Part shown: one piece after another, positions 1 to 12,429 of the stretch | How positions within the stretch are numbered: the stretch's first letter is position 1 | How the letters are laid out: every line of letters begins with the position of its first letter | Assembly: GCA_963930775.1 (NCBI GenBank) | Contig: OZ005692.1 | Coordinates: 1,536,135 to 1,600,134, forward strand | Direction: 5' to 3' | Source: Cliona cf. orientalis | Lineage: Eukaryota; Porifera; Demospongiae; Clionaida; Clionaidae | DNA: 64,000 nt | The notes under the pieces: model-generated | What the model was told of the DNA's origin: nothing | Seen by the model: only the letters and a program-made list of their open reading frames with translations | Databases searched by the model: none | Made by a program: the position numbers and the translations under genes

Positions 1-22
1 TCAAGCACAAGATGAGCTTCAT
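1..22 (-). CDS. 5' end of a gene leaving the window (signal-peptide start)
   Basis: An ATG at 22 on the minus strand opens a frame reading MKLILCL before the window ends. That is the usual start of a signal peptide. A TATA-type box lies about 160 bp upstream on the same strand. It could be another member of the secreted or GPI-anchored family that follows, since glypicans A and B have the same strand and promoter layout, but only seven codons are visible and the product cannot be named. Confidence 0.4.
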
Positions 23-180
23 GATGATAGGAGATAATCTTGATATTCTGTTGATGAAGAAGAGTAGGTGGCTATATTATATATCTGATGGTGGCTGAGA
101 GAGAAGTTTTTTTTCTGTTTTCTGATGTTGAGCTGGCTTGAGATTGATGCTGTGATGCTCACGACGCTTAGAGAGTCCCG

Positions 181-187
181 ATTTATA
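181..187 (-). promoter_or_regulatory. TATA box upstream of the left-edge gene
   Basis: TATAAAT reads on the minus strand about 160 bp upstream of the ATG at 22. Comparable boxes precede glypicans A, B and C and the subtilase. Confidence 0.45.
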
Positions 188-804
188 CCCCAGAGCATAG
201 GTGGGGCTGTCCTGCCAGTGCCACATTGAACGTCACATTCTGATCCATAGTAGGCATTACTTGGAGCATGCATAATTCCAGCCTAATTATTTTAGCATAA
301 TATTATGGGAATGGTTGGTGTACTTCTACGCTTACAGTTATGGCTGCGGTTGTTCTGATATGCTGGCATCCAACCTCAGCCAAGTTGTGACAAATCCCAG
401 CATCATCGATCATGATTATGTAACACATACATTTGGGTACGTGATAGCTATAATATTATTACAGCCACTTGTCATGATGACGAGCCTGCTATATGTATTT
501 TGGCCTAGATGCTCCAGGGTTCAGAGAGGGGTCAGTTCCAATGGGCAGCTATAGATGGGCCTTATATTAAATATGTTTCTAACTATAGAACAAGGGCAGG
601 ATACCTCTTGCTTTACAGGTGAACTCTATTGGCATTGTGTTCCTTTAGATCCTAAACGTCACTGGTCAGTTGTGGCTAACAAGAGAAATTTTTGATGGGA
701 GTGTCAGCTGATGTTACGTCGACAAGCATGGATGTATACATAGGCTTGCACGCATGCATTATTGAGCATGCTCAGATCAATGGATCTTCAAAAGAGCAAT
801 GCTA

Positions 805-1031
805 TACCGTATCCGATCTAATTAACGCGCCTCTCTAATAGATGCGCCACCTCGGCCTGAAGTGCAATTTTCACGCTCTATTTAAATGCGCCCACCCACG
901 CGTCCCTATACTTTTGTGTACAAATTTTGCGCGCCACCTAGTGGCGATGGGTAATTTTCTCGCTCTAATGGCACGCCACCCAGCACTCGTAATTATTTTT
1001 TCATGGCGCATTAATTAGATCGGATACGGTA
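805..1031. mobile_element. MITE with about 25-bp inverted ends
   Basis: The left end TACCGTATCCGATCTAATTA and the right end TAATTAGATCGGATACGGTA are exact inverted copies about 227 bp apart, with TA at both outer edges. The interior is GC-richer than its surroundings and has no coding potential. It is a non-autonomous DNA transposon of unknown superfamily. Apart from this element, the stretch 280-1432 is AT-rich with no gene. Confidence 0.75.
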
Positions 1032-1432
1032 ATTATCATTACTCTTTATTAAAACCTAACATGCTACAGTCACGTAATGGCAGTTAGGTATAGTATTACT
1101 ATTATCAAAAGTGGGTATATACCTAGCATGTTACTTATCATAAATTGCATGGTGGCAGTATCTAAGAGAGGCTGTAGCTATAGCTAGCTAACCACGTATA
1201 CTATTGCTTGATTATTCCTTATAATAATACAATGATACAATCATTAGCTGAGCGCATATATAATCATAATGGTTAATAATTTCTTCCAAATTACTAGCGG
1301 GCCATAAATTAGCAATGGTATAATAATTGTTAATAATTAGTAGGTCATTATTAATAAATTAATTGTATACAAGTTATGACAGGTACTAAACTGATGGAGC
1401 AGTTAATTATTTTGACAATAGTATAGATTTAA

Positions 1433-4400
1433 TTATGCGATGAGAATGCTAGCTAGGACCAGTACAATAAGTGAAGTGAACGTGACGAGCATGGCAGCTG
1501 CTCCATTACTTCCATCGATGCCGGGTATCCCTCCTGCCCCTCCATTATCAGTTGTCTGTCCATCTCCGGAAGGAATGACTAGCCCCACGGGGGCAATTTG
1601 AGCAAAACTTGTGCTGTTGAGGACGGTAGAGACGGGAGTGCCAAGAGAAGTGGCTTGCACTGTGAGGTCTTCTTGAGTGATGTTGATGACTGGATTGTTA
1701 ACTAGAAAATGGGAGAAAAAAAAAGACGTACAGTGAATAGACATTAATTTTGAATTAGCTCACTGATATGTATGTAAATTAACCATATCAGGTAGGTACG
1801 CAGTAAATACAATAATGTCGTAAGGGATTAGCTATGGATTTGTTGTGGTATTCGAATAAAATTAATGTGTTAGGTTAGATAACAGTTCACTTAATTCTTA
1901 CCTTGATCTTCAATGTCATCGCCTTCAAACTCTTCAATATCCTCAGTTCTGTTCATGTTTCCATCGAAGCAGTTGGTACGGCTGGTGTTCAGGAGTCGGC
2001 AAAGACCAGGACCACGAGCTCGTCTACCTGTTGAATAATAATGCAAATAATCAGAGGTCTTAAGAATAATAATTATTACAACTAGTGTTGCTATGAGCAT
2101 TGGTTACTCCTATATATGAGCTTAGTAATTTTTCTTACCAATGTAATTGAAGGGGCCTCCCCTCAGAGCTCTGGCTGCAGTTCTGATGATGGCCGGGAGG
2201 ATAGGGATCTCAACATCATCATCTGCCTCATCTTCATTATCGTCACTTTGCCTTGGTCCACGCCGGGAGCCAAGGCTGATGTCAACTCCGCACTCAGCAG
2301 AGATTTGAGATGCCTATAGATCATATTAAGTAGCTATGAGACTCAAACTCTAATGGATTATCTCTCTATCTCTCTCTCTCCTCTTCCTCCTCCACTCTCG
2401 TTCTAATTCATCAAAAGTTACAACTACTTACAATTTCAGTCAAGTTAAAGATTCCCCTATTGGCATTCAAATCTCCAATGGCATCTGTTGCAGCAGCAAG
2501 GATCCCTCTCACCACCTCCCAGAGCACTTCCAACTGGTCTTCAAGAGCTTCATTGAAAGGACTGTAGCAAGCTCTGGCGATAGCTGCACAGACATTCTGG
2601 CAAAATGGTGGTCTAACAGCCACACAGCGTCCACAGGTGTTCAGACTGACCACGGCATCAATGCACTGCTGAAGAGGACGAAATCCAGCCAGATTATCAG
2701 TGAGGTTGCTGATGAATTCACGGAGGTTGTCAATCGAGGCCATGACACGTCTGATCTGCTGAAGAGCTGCAGCTTGTGCTTCCATTCTTTGCTGTTGAAT
2801 TTGATCCTGTATTAATAAAATTTTGTAGTCACATGGTGTTCGTAGCTACAATGCATGCTTCTGATCATAAGAAAAGGAGAAGGAGAGGGGAGAGAGAGAG
2901 AAAAAGCGATCAAGAAACGTACATTTATCACTTGTCTGATACAAAGAGCTGTAGTTGCATTTCCTTGTCCAGCGTACTGGCTCACAGTAGCAGAAGCAAC
3001 TCTTGACACCACACTCCCTAGGAGCCCTCGAACACTAAATCGGTTTCCTCCAGCACTTGCTGTAGCACCAGCGTTAGCTACTGCCCCACCGCCAGTAGCT
3101 GCAGCTGTAGCTGATGCTGTGGCCGTGACTACTGTTGGCATTTCATCATCTTCATCATCTCCAGGAGTGAAGTCGATGCGGTTTCGCAGATTACCCAGGA
3201 GGCCATTGAGAAGTGTATTGCCCCCCCTCAGTAGACGATTCAGATTTCCGAAACTTGCAAAGTACGCGGTGAGAAAATCTCCCTCCAAAACTGCAAAGAA
3301 TATGCATAATGTGTCATGTTGCATCAGTAAAAATTAAGTATAATGAATTTTTGCTTACATGCTCTAAGTCTGTCCACAATGTCGTCAAAGGCCTGAAATC
3401 GTTCTTGAAGTTCAATTCTCAGTCCCTCCAGGAAGTTCTCCTCTGTGACGTTGAGTTGGTCGAGGATGAACTGAGTGGAGCAGCACTGGGGGCCTCCTCT
3501 TTGGTCTACACACACTGGGAGGTCTGGCACTATAATAATAAAATTAATAGTATAAAATTATTAGTATGCATGTGAGTCTGATAGCGCAAGTGTCTTATGA
3601 TTCAACTTCCTACATTATTACCGGTATACACTAGATAATAATACAGGTCTGGCACTGAATATGTATGTGAGTCTGATAGTGCAAGTGTTTGTATGATCCA
3701 ACTTCCTATATGACATAATAATCATACTCTTTATGGACCAGATTTAGTCTAGTTTAATAGTATCTGCATGACCACAGCATCATGCTCTGAATTTGTATAC
3801 ATTGTAGTAATTTTGGCAATCACTACTGTTAGGCTACTATCAGTGTGTGTGGGCACGTATACATATGGGAAGGGGGGGGGGGGTGGTGAGTACTGTGATT
3901 GTACGGAAGCACCATCAAGGGGGTCCAGGAGTATTTCACCCAACTTTGGTAGTCACTGGAACTAGGAAACACCTTATATGGAATTATTGTTTGTGCACTA
4001 TGGACAATCATGTGAAAAAGGTTCCAGGTCTAGTCATGAGGGACAATATTTTTTATGAATGCTGATACACCCATAAAATAACTTGACAATAATAAAATTT
4101 CGCTATTAATATTGGCTCAATTTTCAATCCTAACTTGAAAGTTACGAGTATCAGAATTTAGATATGATGTTGATTTTATACCAAGTCTTTGTGCATAGCA
4201 GGATCTTTATCGCATGCACTTCACTGATATTAAAACACTCCATGCACATATATACACATAGCAGGCATTATTAATTTTATTATGATGCTTAATTTAACAT
4301 AGGCCACTAAGCTGGATAATAAATTAAATAATATTGACAGGTACTATTGGTGTCACCATTCCATACGTACATGTTGTGGCCTTACCTGTGATTGGATCAA

Positions 4401-4515
4401 TAGGCATGGTGTTCAAGCTTGCAGCAATGTCTGTGCAGTCTGTGATATCCTGAGCAATGGTTAGCTGGAGTCCAGCAATGGCTGTCAATAGTAGGGCAGC
4501 TCGAATCTTCATCAT
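1433..4515 (-). CDS. Glypican-like GPI-anchored protein (copy A)
   Basis: Seven exons: 4386-4515, 3359-3529, 2923-3290, 2432-2806, 2139-2313, 1902-2027, 1433-1701. All have GT/AG borders and compatible phases, giving 537 residues. The order matches glypicans: a signal peptide (1-21) ending before QDITDC; a QCC motif near residue 59; a helical region with an acidic stretch; the block CGRC...PPFCQNVC...AC near 281-300, equivalent to the glypican CxxC-x-CPxYCxNVxxGC block; a basic RGPRQ site like the convertase site; C-x-F-D-G near 425; then VNNP. The mature chain has 14 cysteines, the number invariant in bilaterian glypicans. The tail has one SGDG site, then a long hydrophobic end as in GPI signals. 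The start is the first ATG (MMKIRA) before the hydrophobic core. Glypicans carry heparan sulfate at the cell surface and modulate Wnt, Hedgehog and FGF ligands; that role is family knowledge. Confidence 0.85.
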
Positions 4516-4600
4516 CTTGTAGAGCAAAAAGTTGATATGTCACAGACTGTAGTGATGGTTTTTTTCTTTGAAGAGTAGCTATGCGGGGAAGAGCATCAGG

Positions 4601-4607
4601 TTATATA
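4601..4607 (-). promoter_or_regulatory. TATA box of glypican A
   Basis: TATATAA on the minus strand, about 86 bp upstream of the start codon at 4515. The next about 850 bp (4616-5466) hold a poly-C run at 4617-4629 and otherwise AT-rich DNA with no gene. Confidence 0.5.
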
Positions 4608-5466
4608 GCTTCCCCACCCCCCCCCCCCACCCCCACCCCATGTGACCCTTGTACACGTGTAGATCTAGAGTGAGAGGATTGGGGTGCCAAATTTAGGTCC
4701 TGAAGGAAATTGCATATAAAACTTATACTACAGTATATAGTAATAGACACTATCACAGGTTGTGTTGGTATAACATTAGCCCAAATTTGACTAATAAGAC
4801 ATGGGCGTATTGCAATTGCACAGTGGTACTCCCACTGCAGCATAACCCAATCAAGATCTAACTATATTTGTTTCAAATATCTGCATGTGGCGTTAATTCA
4901 CAGGTGCATATTCAGTAGCCAATGGCACAAACTTGGCTCATTTTCCAAGCCATACTGAGTTCCTCCATGCTTATTGAAATAATATTATTATAGCTAACAA
5001 TAATACATTGTGGCTACTACATATGCTGTGAGGGGTCTATACTACTACCATATAATAAGTATATAGGGATGGCCTGGATATGTAATACAAAACATAAACG
5101 TTAAATTAATTATGTTCGATCCGTGCATGGGGTGATGTCATTAATTAGAGAGGTCTGAGTGTGGGTAAAGTGGTAATGGTTGCTATGACATTGTGCAAGA
5201 GTGCTAGCTGCATTTCTCATAAGATTAAGAGTGCATTATTCCCATTTGGAATGCCATTTCATTTGCCTATAATTATTAATCCAAAAAATTAATAATAAGC
5301 CAACATATTATTATAATTTAATATGATCAAGGCCTATGTACAGCTCCACTTACATAAAGTTATTATGACATTAAGCTAGAGCTGTAATTTTATCACTGTC
5401 CTGGTATATTATTCCATATCCATACTTATAGTTCCATAAAAATAATAATACCATTGCATTAATTTC

Positions 5467-6606
5467 TTATGCAATAAGAATACTGGCACTGGCCCATGCA
5501 GTGATGATTGAAGTGAGCATAACAAATTCCCTAGTGGCTCCGCTATTGCCGTCAACACCAGGTATCCCTCCTGCTCCCCCATTACTGTCAGGAGTTTGTC
5601 CATCTCCGGAAGGAATGACTAGCCCCTCGGGAGCGATTTCAGCAAAGCTTGCACTAGAGAGGGCAGTTGTAACGGGAGTACTGAGAGAGGCAGCTTGCTG
5701 TGCCAGCTCTGGTTGAGAGATTTCAATGATGGGATTGTTCACTATTAATAGAGAATGCATGTTGTTTACGGGCAAAGTGAGGAATAATAATCATTAATCA
5801 AACCTTGATCTTCGATATTATCGCCATCAAATTCTTCGATATCATCAGTTCTGTTGACGTTTCCATCCCAACAATCGGCACGACTAGTATTCAACAGACG
5901 ACAGAATCCAGGACCACGAGCACGTGCTGGTCTTTCTGTATTGAATTTTAATTTTAATAAAGCCTTTGCTGAGAACACTATTCTGTACCATTATAATTGA
6001 AGGGTCCTCCTCTCAACCCCATGGCTGCTCTCCTAATAGCAGCTGGAAGGAATGGGATTGCATTGGCATTATCACTTTGACGTGGCCCACGGGGTCTAGA
6101 TCTGATAGTGATGTCAATTTGGCAGTTCATAGAGATTTGAGAAGTCTGCATACCAGAAAGTATGATAACACAAACTCTCTCTCTATCCTGCATTTCTTAC
6201 AATTTCAGTCAAATTGAAGATCCCTCTGTTGGCATTCAAGTCTCTAATTGCATCAGTAGCGGCATCAAGAATCCTTCTCACCACCTCCCAGAGCACCTCA
6301 AATTGGTCTTCAAGAGCATCGTTGAAAGGGCTATAGCAAGCTCTGGCGATAGCTGCGCACACATTCTGACAGAATGGTGGTCTGATTGTCACACAGCGTC
6401 CACAAATATTTGTACTGACTACAGCGTTGATGCACTGCTGAAGGGGAACAAATCCAGCTAGGTTGTCTGTGAGGTTCCTGATGAATTCACCAAGGTTGTC
6501 AATTGAGGCCAAGACACGTCGAATTTGTTGAAGAGCTCTGGCTTGTGCTTCCATTTTCTGTTGTTGAGCTTGATCCTGATTAAAAAATTAATCAATCGAT
6601 AATCTG

Positions 6607-6646
<40 letters not shown>

Positions 6647-8037
6647 AAATCTACTGAGAAAACTCAATACCTCTATCACTTCTCTGATACAAAGAGCAGT
6701 TTCGTTGGATTGTCTGGAGTATTGGCGAATGGTAGCTGATACAACACTTGATACTGCATCTTCAAGAAGTCTTCGAACACTGAATCCTTTTGCTCTTCCC
6801 CGAGTATTTGCTCTAGCACCAGCACTAGTGCTATCAGTACTTGTAGTGGCTACAGTTGTCATCTCGTCCTCTTCTTCATCTCCGGGAACGAAGTCAATGC
6901 GGGCACGCAGATTAGCCAAAAGACCATTAAAAAGTGTATTACCTCCATTCAGGAAACGATTCACATTTCCAAGACTTGCAAAGTAGGCAGTGAGAAAGTC
7001 TCCCTCCAGGACTGCATAATTAAATTAAATGTGGTTATAATATCCAGTAATATTAATTTTATGTATGAAAATTAATATACAATGTCATTTCATACAGTTT
7101 TATATATTAAATTTAATAGCTGTAGGATGCTATTTTGTGATTGGTTGAAATGGTATCGATGACACAGATTCTAAGTTAGTTGGTAAGGTCTCTAATCATT
7201 ATACAGGACTTAAGTTAATAATAATATTATTATCCTAATACTCCATGGCAATTAATGTTCAAAGGACATGAAACTTTCTATGGCCTATGAATAAGCTACT
7301 ACTGGCTAGCTGGTGTATATACTATAGACTTACATGTCCTTAATCCATCTGCAATGGTATCAAAAGTCTGGAATCGTTCTTGGAGCTCAATTCTCAGTCC
7401 CTCCAAAAACCTCTCAAGCGTAGTGTTGAGCTGCTCAAGGATGAACTGGGTAGAGCAACACTGGGGTCCACCTCTCTGTGCCACACATACTGGAAGATCT
7501 GGGACTGTATAAAATTTGTATAGTAGCAAGCAATAAAACTGAATCGTAACAGTAACTAACACTACAAGGCCGTATACTGTTATGCAAGCAATGTATGACA
7601 GTAATAATCCACTGCATAATAATGACCAATTTTATTATTGCTTGCAATAAGAAAGTTAGCTGACTGGAGCACATGAAGCCCCATGCCATGCACATGCTCC
7701 AGAGTCTTGGTATTTGAAATATTCACTTAGATAGCTATCATTTTTTAATACAAGAGCTAGCTACAATGTACCATTAAATTTTCTTCTTCATAGAAGTTAT
7801 TATGTAGCTAGCTAGTACCCTACTCCTATCATTTCATAGTAGGTTAGTAATGCACATGTTACAATGTCATATTTATATAGCTTGCTACCATGTTCCAGCT
7901 TTACCTGTAACTGGATCCATGGACATGGTGTTCAAATCAGCGGCAATATCCGTGCAGTCGATGACATTTTGAGCCAGAGTTAGTCTCATTCCAGCTAAGG
8001 AAATGAAAATGAGGGCTATTTGAATCTTCATAGCCAT
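5467..8037 (-). CDS. Glypican-like GPI-anchored protein (copy B)
   Basis: Seven exons: 7905-8037, 7334-7504, 6671-7011, 6201-6575, 5989-6145, 5804-5935, 5467-5741, giving 527 residues. It is the tandem paralogue of copy A. Exons 2 (171 nt) and 4 (375 nt) have identical lengths in both genes and all intron phases agree. The signal peptide (MAMKIQIALIF) is followed by QNVIDC. Then come QCC, an acidic EEEDE stretch, CGRC and FCQNVC, RGPRQ, CWDG (the same four residues as in vertebrate glypicans), VNNP, an SGDG site and a hydrophobic C-terminus. It has 14 mature cysteines. The donor after exon 6 (GTTTGA) is weak and that after exon 5 is GTACAG, so these borders are the least certain. Intron 3 holds a GA microsatellite at 6609-6642. 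The predicted role is a cell-surface proteoglycan core, inferred from the family. Confidence 0.85.
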
Positions 8038-8175
8038 TGATAAAGTTATTCGGATGAAATTAGCTAGATGGTAGAAAATGCCACACGGTAGCTAGGCGTT
8101 TGACCCAGTTCACAAATGATGGTAGATGATGCTTTCCAAGTCTTCAGATATCCGTGATGAGCTCGAGGATCTGAA

Positions 8176-8184
8176 TTTTATATA
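8176..8184 (-). promoter_or_regulatory. TATA box of glypican B
   Basis: TATATAAAA on the minus strand, about 140 bp upstream of the start at 8037. The region 8040-8722 is the shared divergent promoter between glypican B and RIBC2. Confidence 0.5.
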
Positions 8185-8622
8185 CTAGCAGCTTATTTTC
8201 TTTGATGAAGGGTGTGGGGTGGGAGAATGACCAAATTTAGTTATTTTAGAGGTTTAGTAGGGGCAGAAATTAAATTAGCTACTGATGTTTGTAGGCATTT
8301 AGGAATGTGTTGGCATAACATTGGTGATATGTTGCATAATAATCAGATCTGCGAGAATTGGCATATTATTATACTCTTATTAGTCACGTTTCAAGCCTTG
8401 GACCGAATCTTTCCTCGTGAGGGGTGAGGTCTGGCAATTGCAACATGTGCAAACTGGTAGCTATTGTGACTGGGTCCAGCCTGAGGATAAAGGTCACGCA
8501 ATATGGAAAAATCAAACAGACCGTATTCAGGTATACTAGATATCTGTGCAGCAACTTTGGTTCCAATTTGTGGGCGTTGCTAGTGCCGTGGGCGCAGCTG
8601 TGTGCGTAGTAACTGAGCATAA

Positions 8623-8634
8623 TGCGCATGCGCA
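8623..8634. promoter_or_regulatory. NRF1-type palindrome upstream of RIBC2
   Basis: TGCGCATGCGCA is a perfect palindrome and matches the animal NRF1 consensus. It lies 100 bp upstream of the RIBC2 start. Near-identical motifs sit upstream of glypican D (22383-22395) and ASZ1 (44748-44759). Confidence 0.6.
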
Positions 8635-8645
8635 TAAAAGAGGTA

Positions 8646-8659
8646 GTTGCCATAGCAAC
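8646..8659. promoter_or_regulatory. X-box (RFX binding site) of RIBC2
   Basis: GTTGCCATAGCAAC is a perfect imperfect-palindrome X-box (half-sites GTTGCC and AGCAAC, 2-bp spacer), 64 bp upstream of the RIBC2 ATG. RFX factors drive ciliary genes through such sites in animals, and RIBC2 is an axonemal protein, so motif and gene agree. Confidence 0.75.
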
Positions 8660-8722
8660 GCTTGCACACCAACAGAAGGAGGCACAAGTTCCATCGAGTC
8701 GCGGAGCTAGATCTATCCAGAG

Positions 8723-11700
8723 ATGTACAAGCTAGACATCCGAGTTGATACTAGGGAGGCGGCGGCCATCGAAAAGCGCCGCTCCCTTGAGGAGCAGAGA
8801 CAAAGACGAATCTTCAACGCCAGGGAGAGGACGATCGGGGTAAGTGCTAGAGTCTCGAGACAGTACCCCTCAGTCAGTCATAATTCATGCACATAATAAC
8901 TGGCTTCGATAGTTTACAATAGACTGCTAGCACTTAGCATACATTCTATGTTGTACTGTAGTACTTTAATAGTTTAATAATAAAATTAATTGTTATTCCT
9001 TCTACTAGTTCTAAAGTTGTTTGACTTCTTTCACATTCCAGCTTGATGTGACTGCCTTGAATCAGCAAGTGCAGGAGAGAAAGATAAATGAAGATACTGA
9101 CAGACAAAGAAGCGAAGCCTTTGGTAAGGAGAACTTCCCTATAGATTAACTTTATTGTCGTTTGATTAAAATTATGTGGCTACTCTCTCATATCTTGCTC
9201 TCTTCGCTAGCTTCTGAAATGAAGCGGAATGACATGATTGCTCAGCTTCTTCAGCAGAGGCAAGAAAAGGACATCGCCCAACTCAATAAGGTAGCTATAG
9301 CTATACCCATCATACCCATCAATTCTACACCCAGTTAGCTATTCATTTATTAACCAGATAGTAGTAATTCCGTAGCGTATTAATTATGTTTTAATACTAT
9401 GGTACAGAGTCTCGTTGAATATCGCAAGGAGCACCAAAAGACCTGTGACCGACGTGAATTTGACCTCTACAACCCCGACTCGAAGAGGAAGGACCTCCCG
9501 GCCCGGGTCTCAGACGAGGACCCTCGGCTGACCATCTCCGGGATGCAGAGTTTCGACGGGGAAGATCTCATGTACGAAAAGAGGAAGAAATTGCAACAGG
9601 AACAAATGAGGTAACTACTGATATCCTTGGAAAGGGAGGGGGGGCTTCCCCTCTCCCCCTTCAAATTCCTCCCCCCCCCCCCCCCATCTAGCTCGAGTAC
9701 TATACATGACATTGTATAAGTGCATGTGCTGTGGGGGGGGGGGGGGGGAGGGATAATACGTACTGTAGAGACTCAAACACCATACATTACTAGCGGTCCA
9801 CTGTGTGCAGGGGCTTCCTCGCTCAGCTCAGGGAGGCAGTGTGCACACGCAATGGCAACTCCCTGCTGTTCAGTGCCACAATGTGTGGTAAACAAATCTT
9901 GCGATACATAGGTGTAATAAAAGTGCTTACTAAACGGCACTTGTAGAAGATCTAAAGTTAGGAATCAGTTTATATTGTAGACAAGGTAGTTTACTATCTA
10001 TGACGGTTAGTGAAAGTATCAGCAACCATGATTCAACAACGGGCGACCATTTTTGTGGGTCGCACATTAGAGCCATCGAGGGAGTGCAGTTCGTCAAAAC
10101 TGGCAGAGCATTGGTGGTATTAAGTTTTCAGAGAATAGAAATCCATGTTTGACATGTATCGGGAGCACAATAAAATTAATTACATGAAACCAAACACATT
10201 ATATTATATTATTTATACATACCTCAGCATCTGTTGAGGAAAATGGACCATGTAATGCATTTTAGGAGTAATTGATGCATCAGGATAGCACTTTTGAAAC
10301 TCTTGATGATGTTGGTCAATTAGTGCACGTAGATAAGCCACAGATACCTTAGACTCGCCATATTGAATTGCTTTCCATTGCCGACTCTTAGATTGCCAAA
10401 CATGGATTTCTATCTTCAAAAGAACACAGAGCAGCTACAAGTCAGCAAATTTGCCGGATTTTACCTATCTTGTTCAAAAGTTCGCATCAGCTTTATATTT
10501 TCGCCCATCTTCCCAATCGCCTCTTGCTGCGCAAGAACGACATTTTACAAGAACGCGAGGAATATGGGTGAAGCCATACTTTTTCAATCTGAGTCTGCTT
10601 CACTCGGAATAAAGCCACTAAGCCACCTCACTATAATTAATTATTAGTCCAACTTGAAATCTTCCCGGTGACTGTCATGAATAGGTAGATTCCATTCTAT
10701 CGCACAGCCTGGGAATTTAAGGCTCTTACATGTACATACTATTACCAGAATATACTGATCATTCCAGAGAGTGGGTTGCTCAGCAGACGAGTGAGAAGCA
10801 GCGTCTCAGTGATGAAGAGAAGCATGCCAACCACCTCTACGAAGTGAAGGCCTGTGAGCTGGACCAGAGGGCCGTGGAGCTGGCTATGGCAGAGGAGGAG
10901 ACAAGGAGAGCTCTCAATGCAGCACACAGGGAGTACAACAAGGCACTGGTGAGACTATCAATGTTAATAATACATGACATTGTACATGTAGCTGATATTT
11001 ATCTCTGACAGAAGCAGTGGCGTCTCTAGCTAGTTATTTAACTGGGTGCAAGTTATCGAAAGTAACTGCACAGGTGGATACATAAAGCTGGCCCAGAAGC
11101 GTAGTACTATTAAAAGTTGTACTAGCTATCAGAGACTGTCTACAAGGAATGGTACCTAGGTACTATTCCTTGTAGACAGTCTCTGATAGTGTAGTGAAGC
11201 ATGCATACTGTGACAGGCTGTATAGGTAAACAACAAAACTATATCTCTCCCTTTCTCTATCGTTAACTGACATATCATAATAATGTTATGTTATACACAC
11301 ATAATATGTATGCACACACTAATTAATTTTATCCAGGCCAAGGAGAAGGAGGCTGAGAAACAGCAGGAGAGAGCTCAGGAACAGGACGATGACTACACTG
11401 AGCTCTCCAACCACATTCACGGTGACATACTCACCGAGAACCCAGACGTGGCACAGAGTGCATTTGGAGGTCATCGTGTCATCCCTGATCGCTGGAAGGG
11501 CATGAGCCCCGCCCAAGTCCAGGAGATCAGGGCCACACAGGAGATGCAAAAACGCGAGAAAGAGGTATGTTCATTAATTTTAATAATTATGTGCATACCG
11601 AGGTGCACTATAGTTACAGCATGTATTCATAAGGCTCAATCTTGCAACATAACCATAATATCAGATTTCATGTACAGTGTATGCAATCTAGTTGCTTGTG

Positions 11701-12429
11701 GGGCATTGCCTGACAATCAAACCATGATTGTTGCATTTGAGCATGGTCACTGATTTGGGGGGGGGGGGGGGGGGGGGGGGATGTGGCGGCTGCATGGAAC
11801 CATGTTTATTATGCATATCTCAGGTTTGCAACTACAATAATTATGCCACTGATATTATGTTGTTTGATTTGCGAATATTATTAAATTTTTCTCCAGATAA
11901 AGCTGAGAGAAGAGCAGGAGCTTGAGCAAGAGTGGGAGAGGCGTAGAGTGACCGAGGCCAGAGCCGGGATGATCCTCGACTCCCAGCTGGCCAAGAAGAG
12001 GAAGCAGCTCACCAAACAGCTGGCTGAGGAGAACAGACAACTAGCTGACGAACAGAGAGCAACGTATGACACTACTATTAATACCACAATGTCATTATTA
12101 TTCAATCTGAGTGGGCTAACGCCTCTGATTCTTGAAAATTGCATGAACGGAAAATTTGGGCCATAAATTTTTATCGAGTAAAATTATTATGTTAGCATTT
12201 ACCACTCACATCCCTAGAAAGTTTATTCATAGCTTTCCCTAATAAGGTCATCCCCAGGCCACTCCCACATTTTCAACGCATGTAACATTGGAACGGTTTG
12301 AGGATGTGTGCCACTGTTACAGTAACTTCTCTTTTTTTTTCTTGCAGGCAGCGTCGCTTGAATAAGGAAGTCTACATCAATCCACCAACTGATGCCTACT
12401 TTGCTCAATTTAACACTTCTAGTCGCTGA
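8723..12429 (+). CDS. RIBC2: RIB43A-like protein RIBC2, inner protein of ciliary doublet microtubules
   Basis: Eight exons: 8723-8839, 9042-9123, 9211-9290, 9408-9610, 10768-10948, 11337-11564, 11897-12063, 12348-12429. All phases fit and the product is 379 residues, close to the human length. It starts MYKLDIRVDTREAAAIEKRR, is almost entirely charged coiled coil, contains HRVIPDRWKGMSPAQVQEIR near 270, and ends with the family signature PPTDAYFAQFNTSSR. RIB43A proteins bind the inner wall of doublet microtubules in cilia and flagella; sponge choanocytes and larvae are ciliated. The start is the first ATG, preceded by an X-box and an NRF1 palindrome. RIBC1 is the alternative, but DRWKGM and the C-terminal block favour RIBC2. 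Introns hold a transposase fragment (intron 4), a 25-bp perfect hairpin (intron 5) and poly-G/C runs. Confidence 0.9.
9666..9748. repeat. Paired poly-C and poly-G tracts
   Basis: A run of about 16 C near 9668-9685 is followed about 50 bp later by a run of 15 G at 9734-9748, inside RIBC2 intron 4. The pair could fold as a stem or form a G-quadruplex, and it is a probable place for length errors. Confidence 0.7.
10223..10413 (-). pseudogene. Transposase-derived exon fragment inside RIBC2 intron 4
   Basis: An open stretch of about 64 codons on the strand opposite RIBC2 contains LRALIDQHHQEFQKCYPD and then SITPKMHYMVHFPQQMLR. The pattern of a His-rich helix followed by KxHxMxHxPQ resembles the C-terminal part of TNP2/CACTA-like transposase proteins common in invertebrate genomes. 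It is bounded by an AG at its 5' side and a GTATG donor at its 3' side, so it may be one exon of a decayed element or of a domesticated gene. No start or other domain can be joined to it with confidence. A 17-bp inverted repeat (10135-10151 with 10397-10413) flanks it. Confidence 0.45.
11126..11189. repeat. Perfect 25-bp intronic hairpin
   Basis: The arm 11126-11150 (begins CTATCAGAGACTGTC) is the exact reverse complement of 11165-11189, with a 14-nt loop. It lies in RIBC2 intron 5. The size is right for a small-RNA precursor, or it is the remnant of a palindromic element. Confidence 0.8.
11757..11780 (+). repeat. Poly-G tract (24 G)
   Basis: An uninterrupted run of 24 G in RIBC2 intron 6. 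Similar runs occur at 30177-30194, 45371-45399 and 53159-53186. Confidence 0.9.

Noticed and set aside
19-273. 84-codon minus-strand frame at the left edge
   Set aside because: It overlaps the TATA box and leader of the gene starting at 22 and shows no domain; it looks like untranslated sequence.
2855-3337. Plus-strand 160-codon frame opposite glypican A
   Set aside because: It is the antisense shadow of exon 3, which has correct splice borders and homology on the minus strand.
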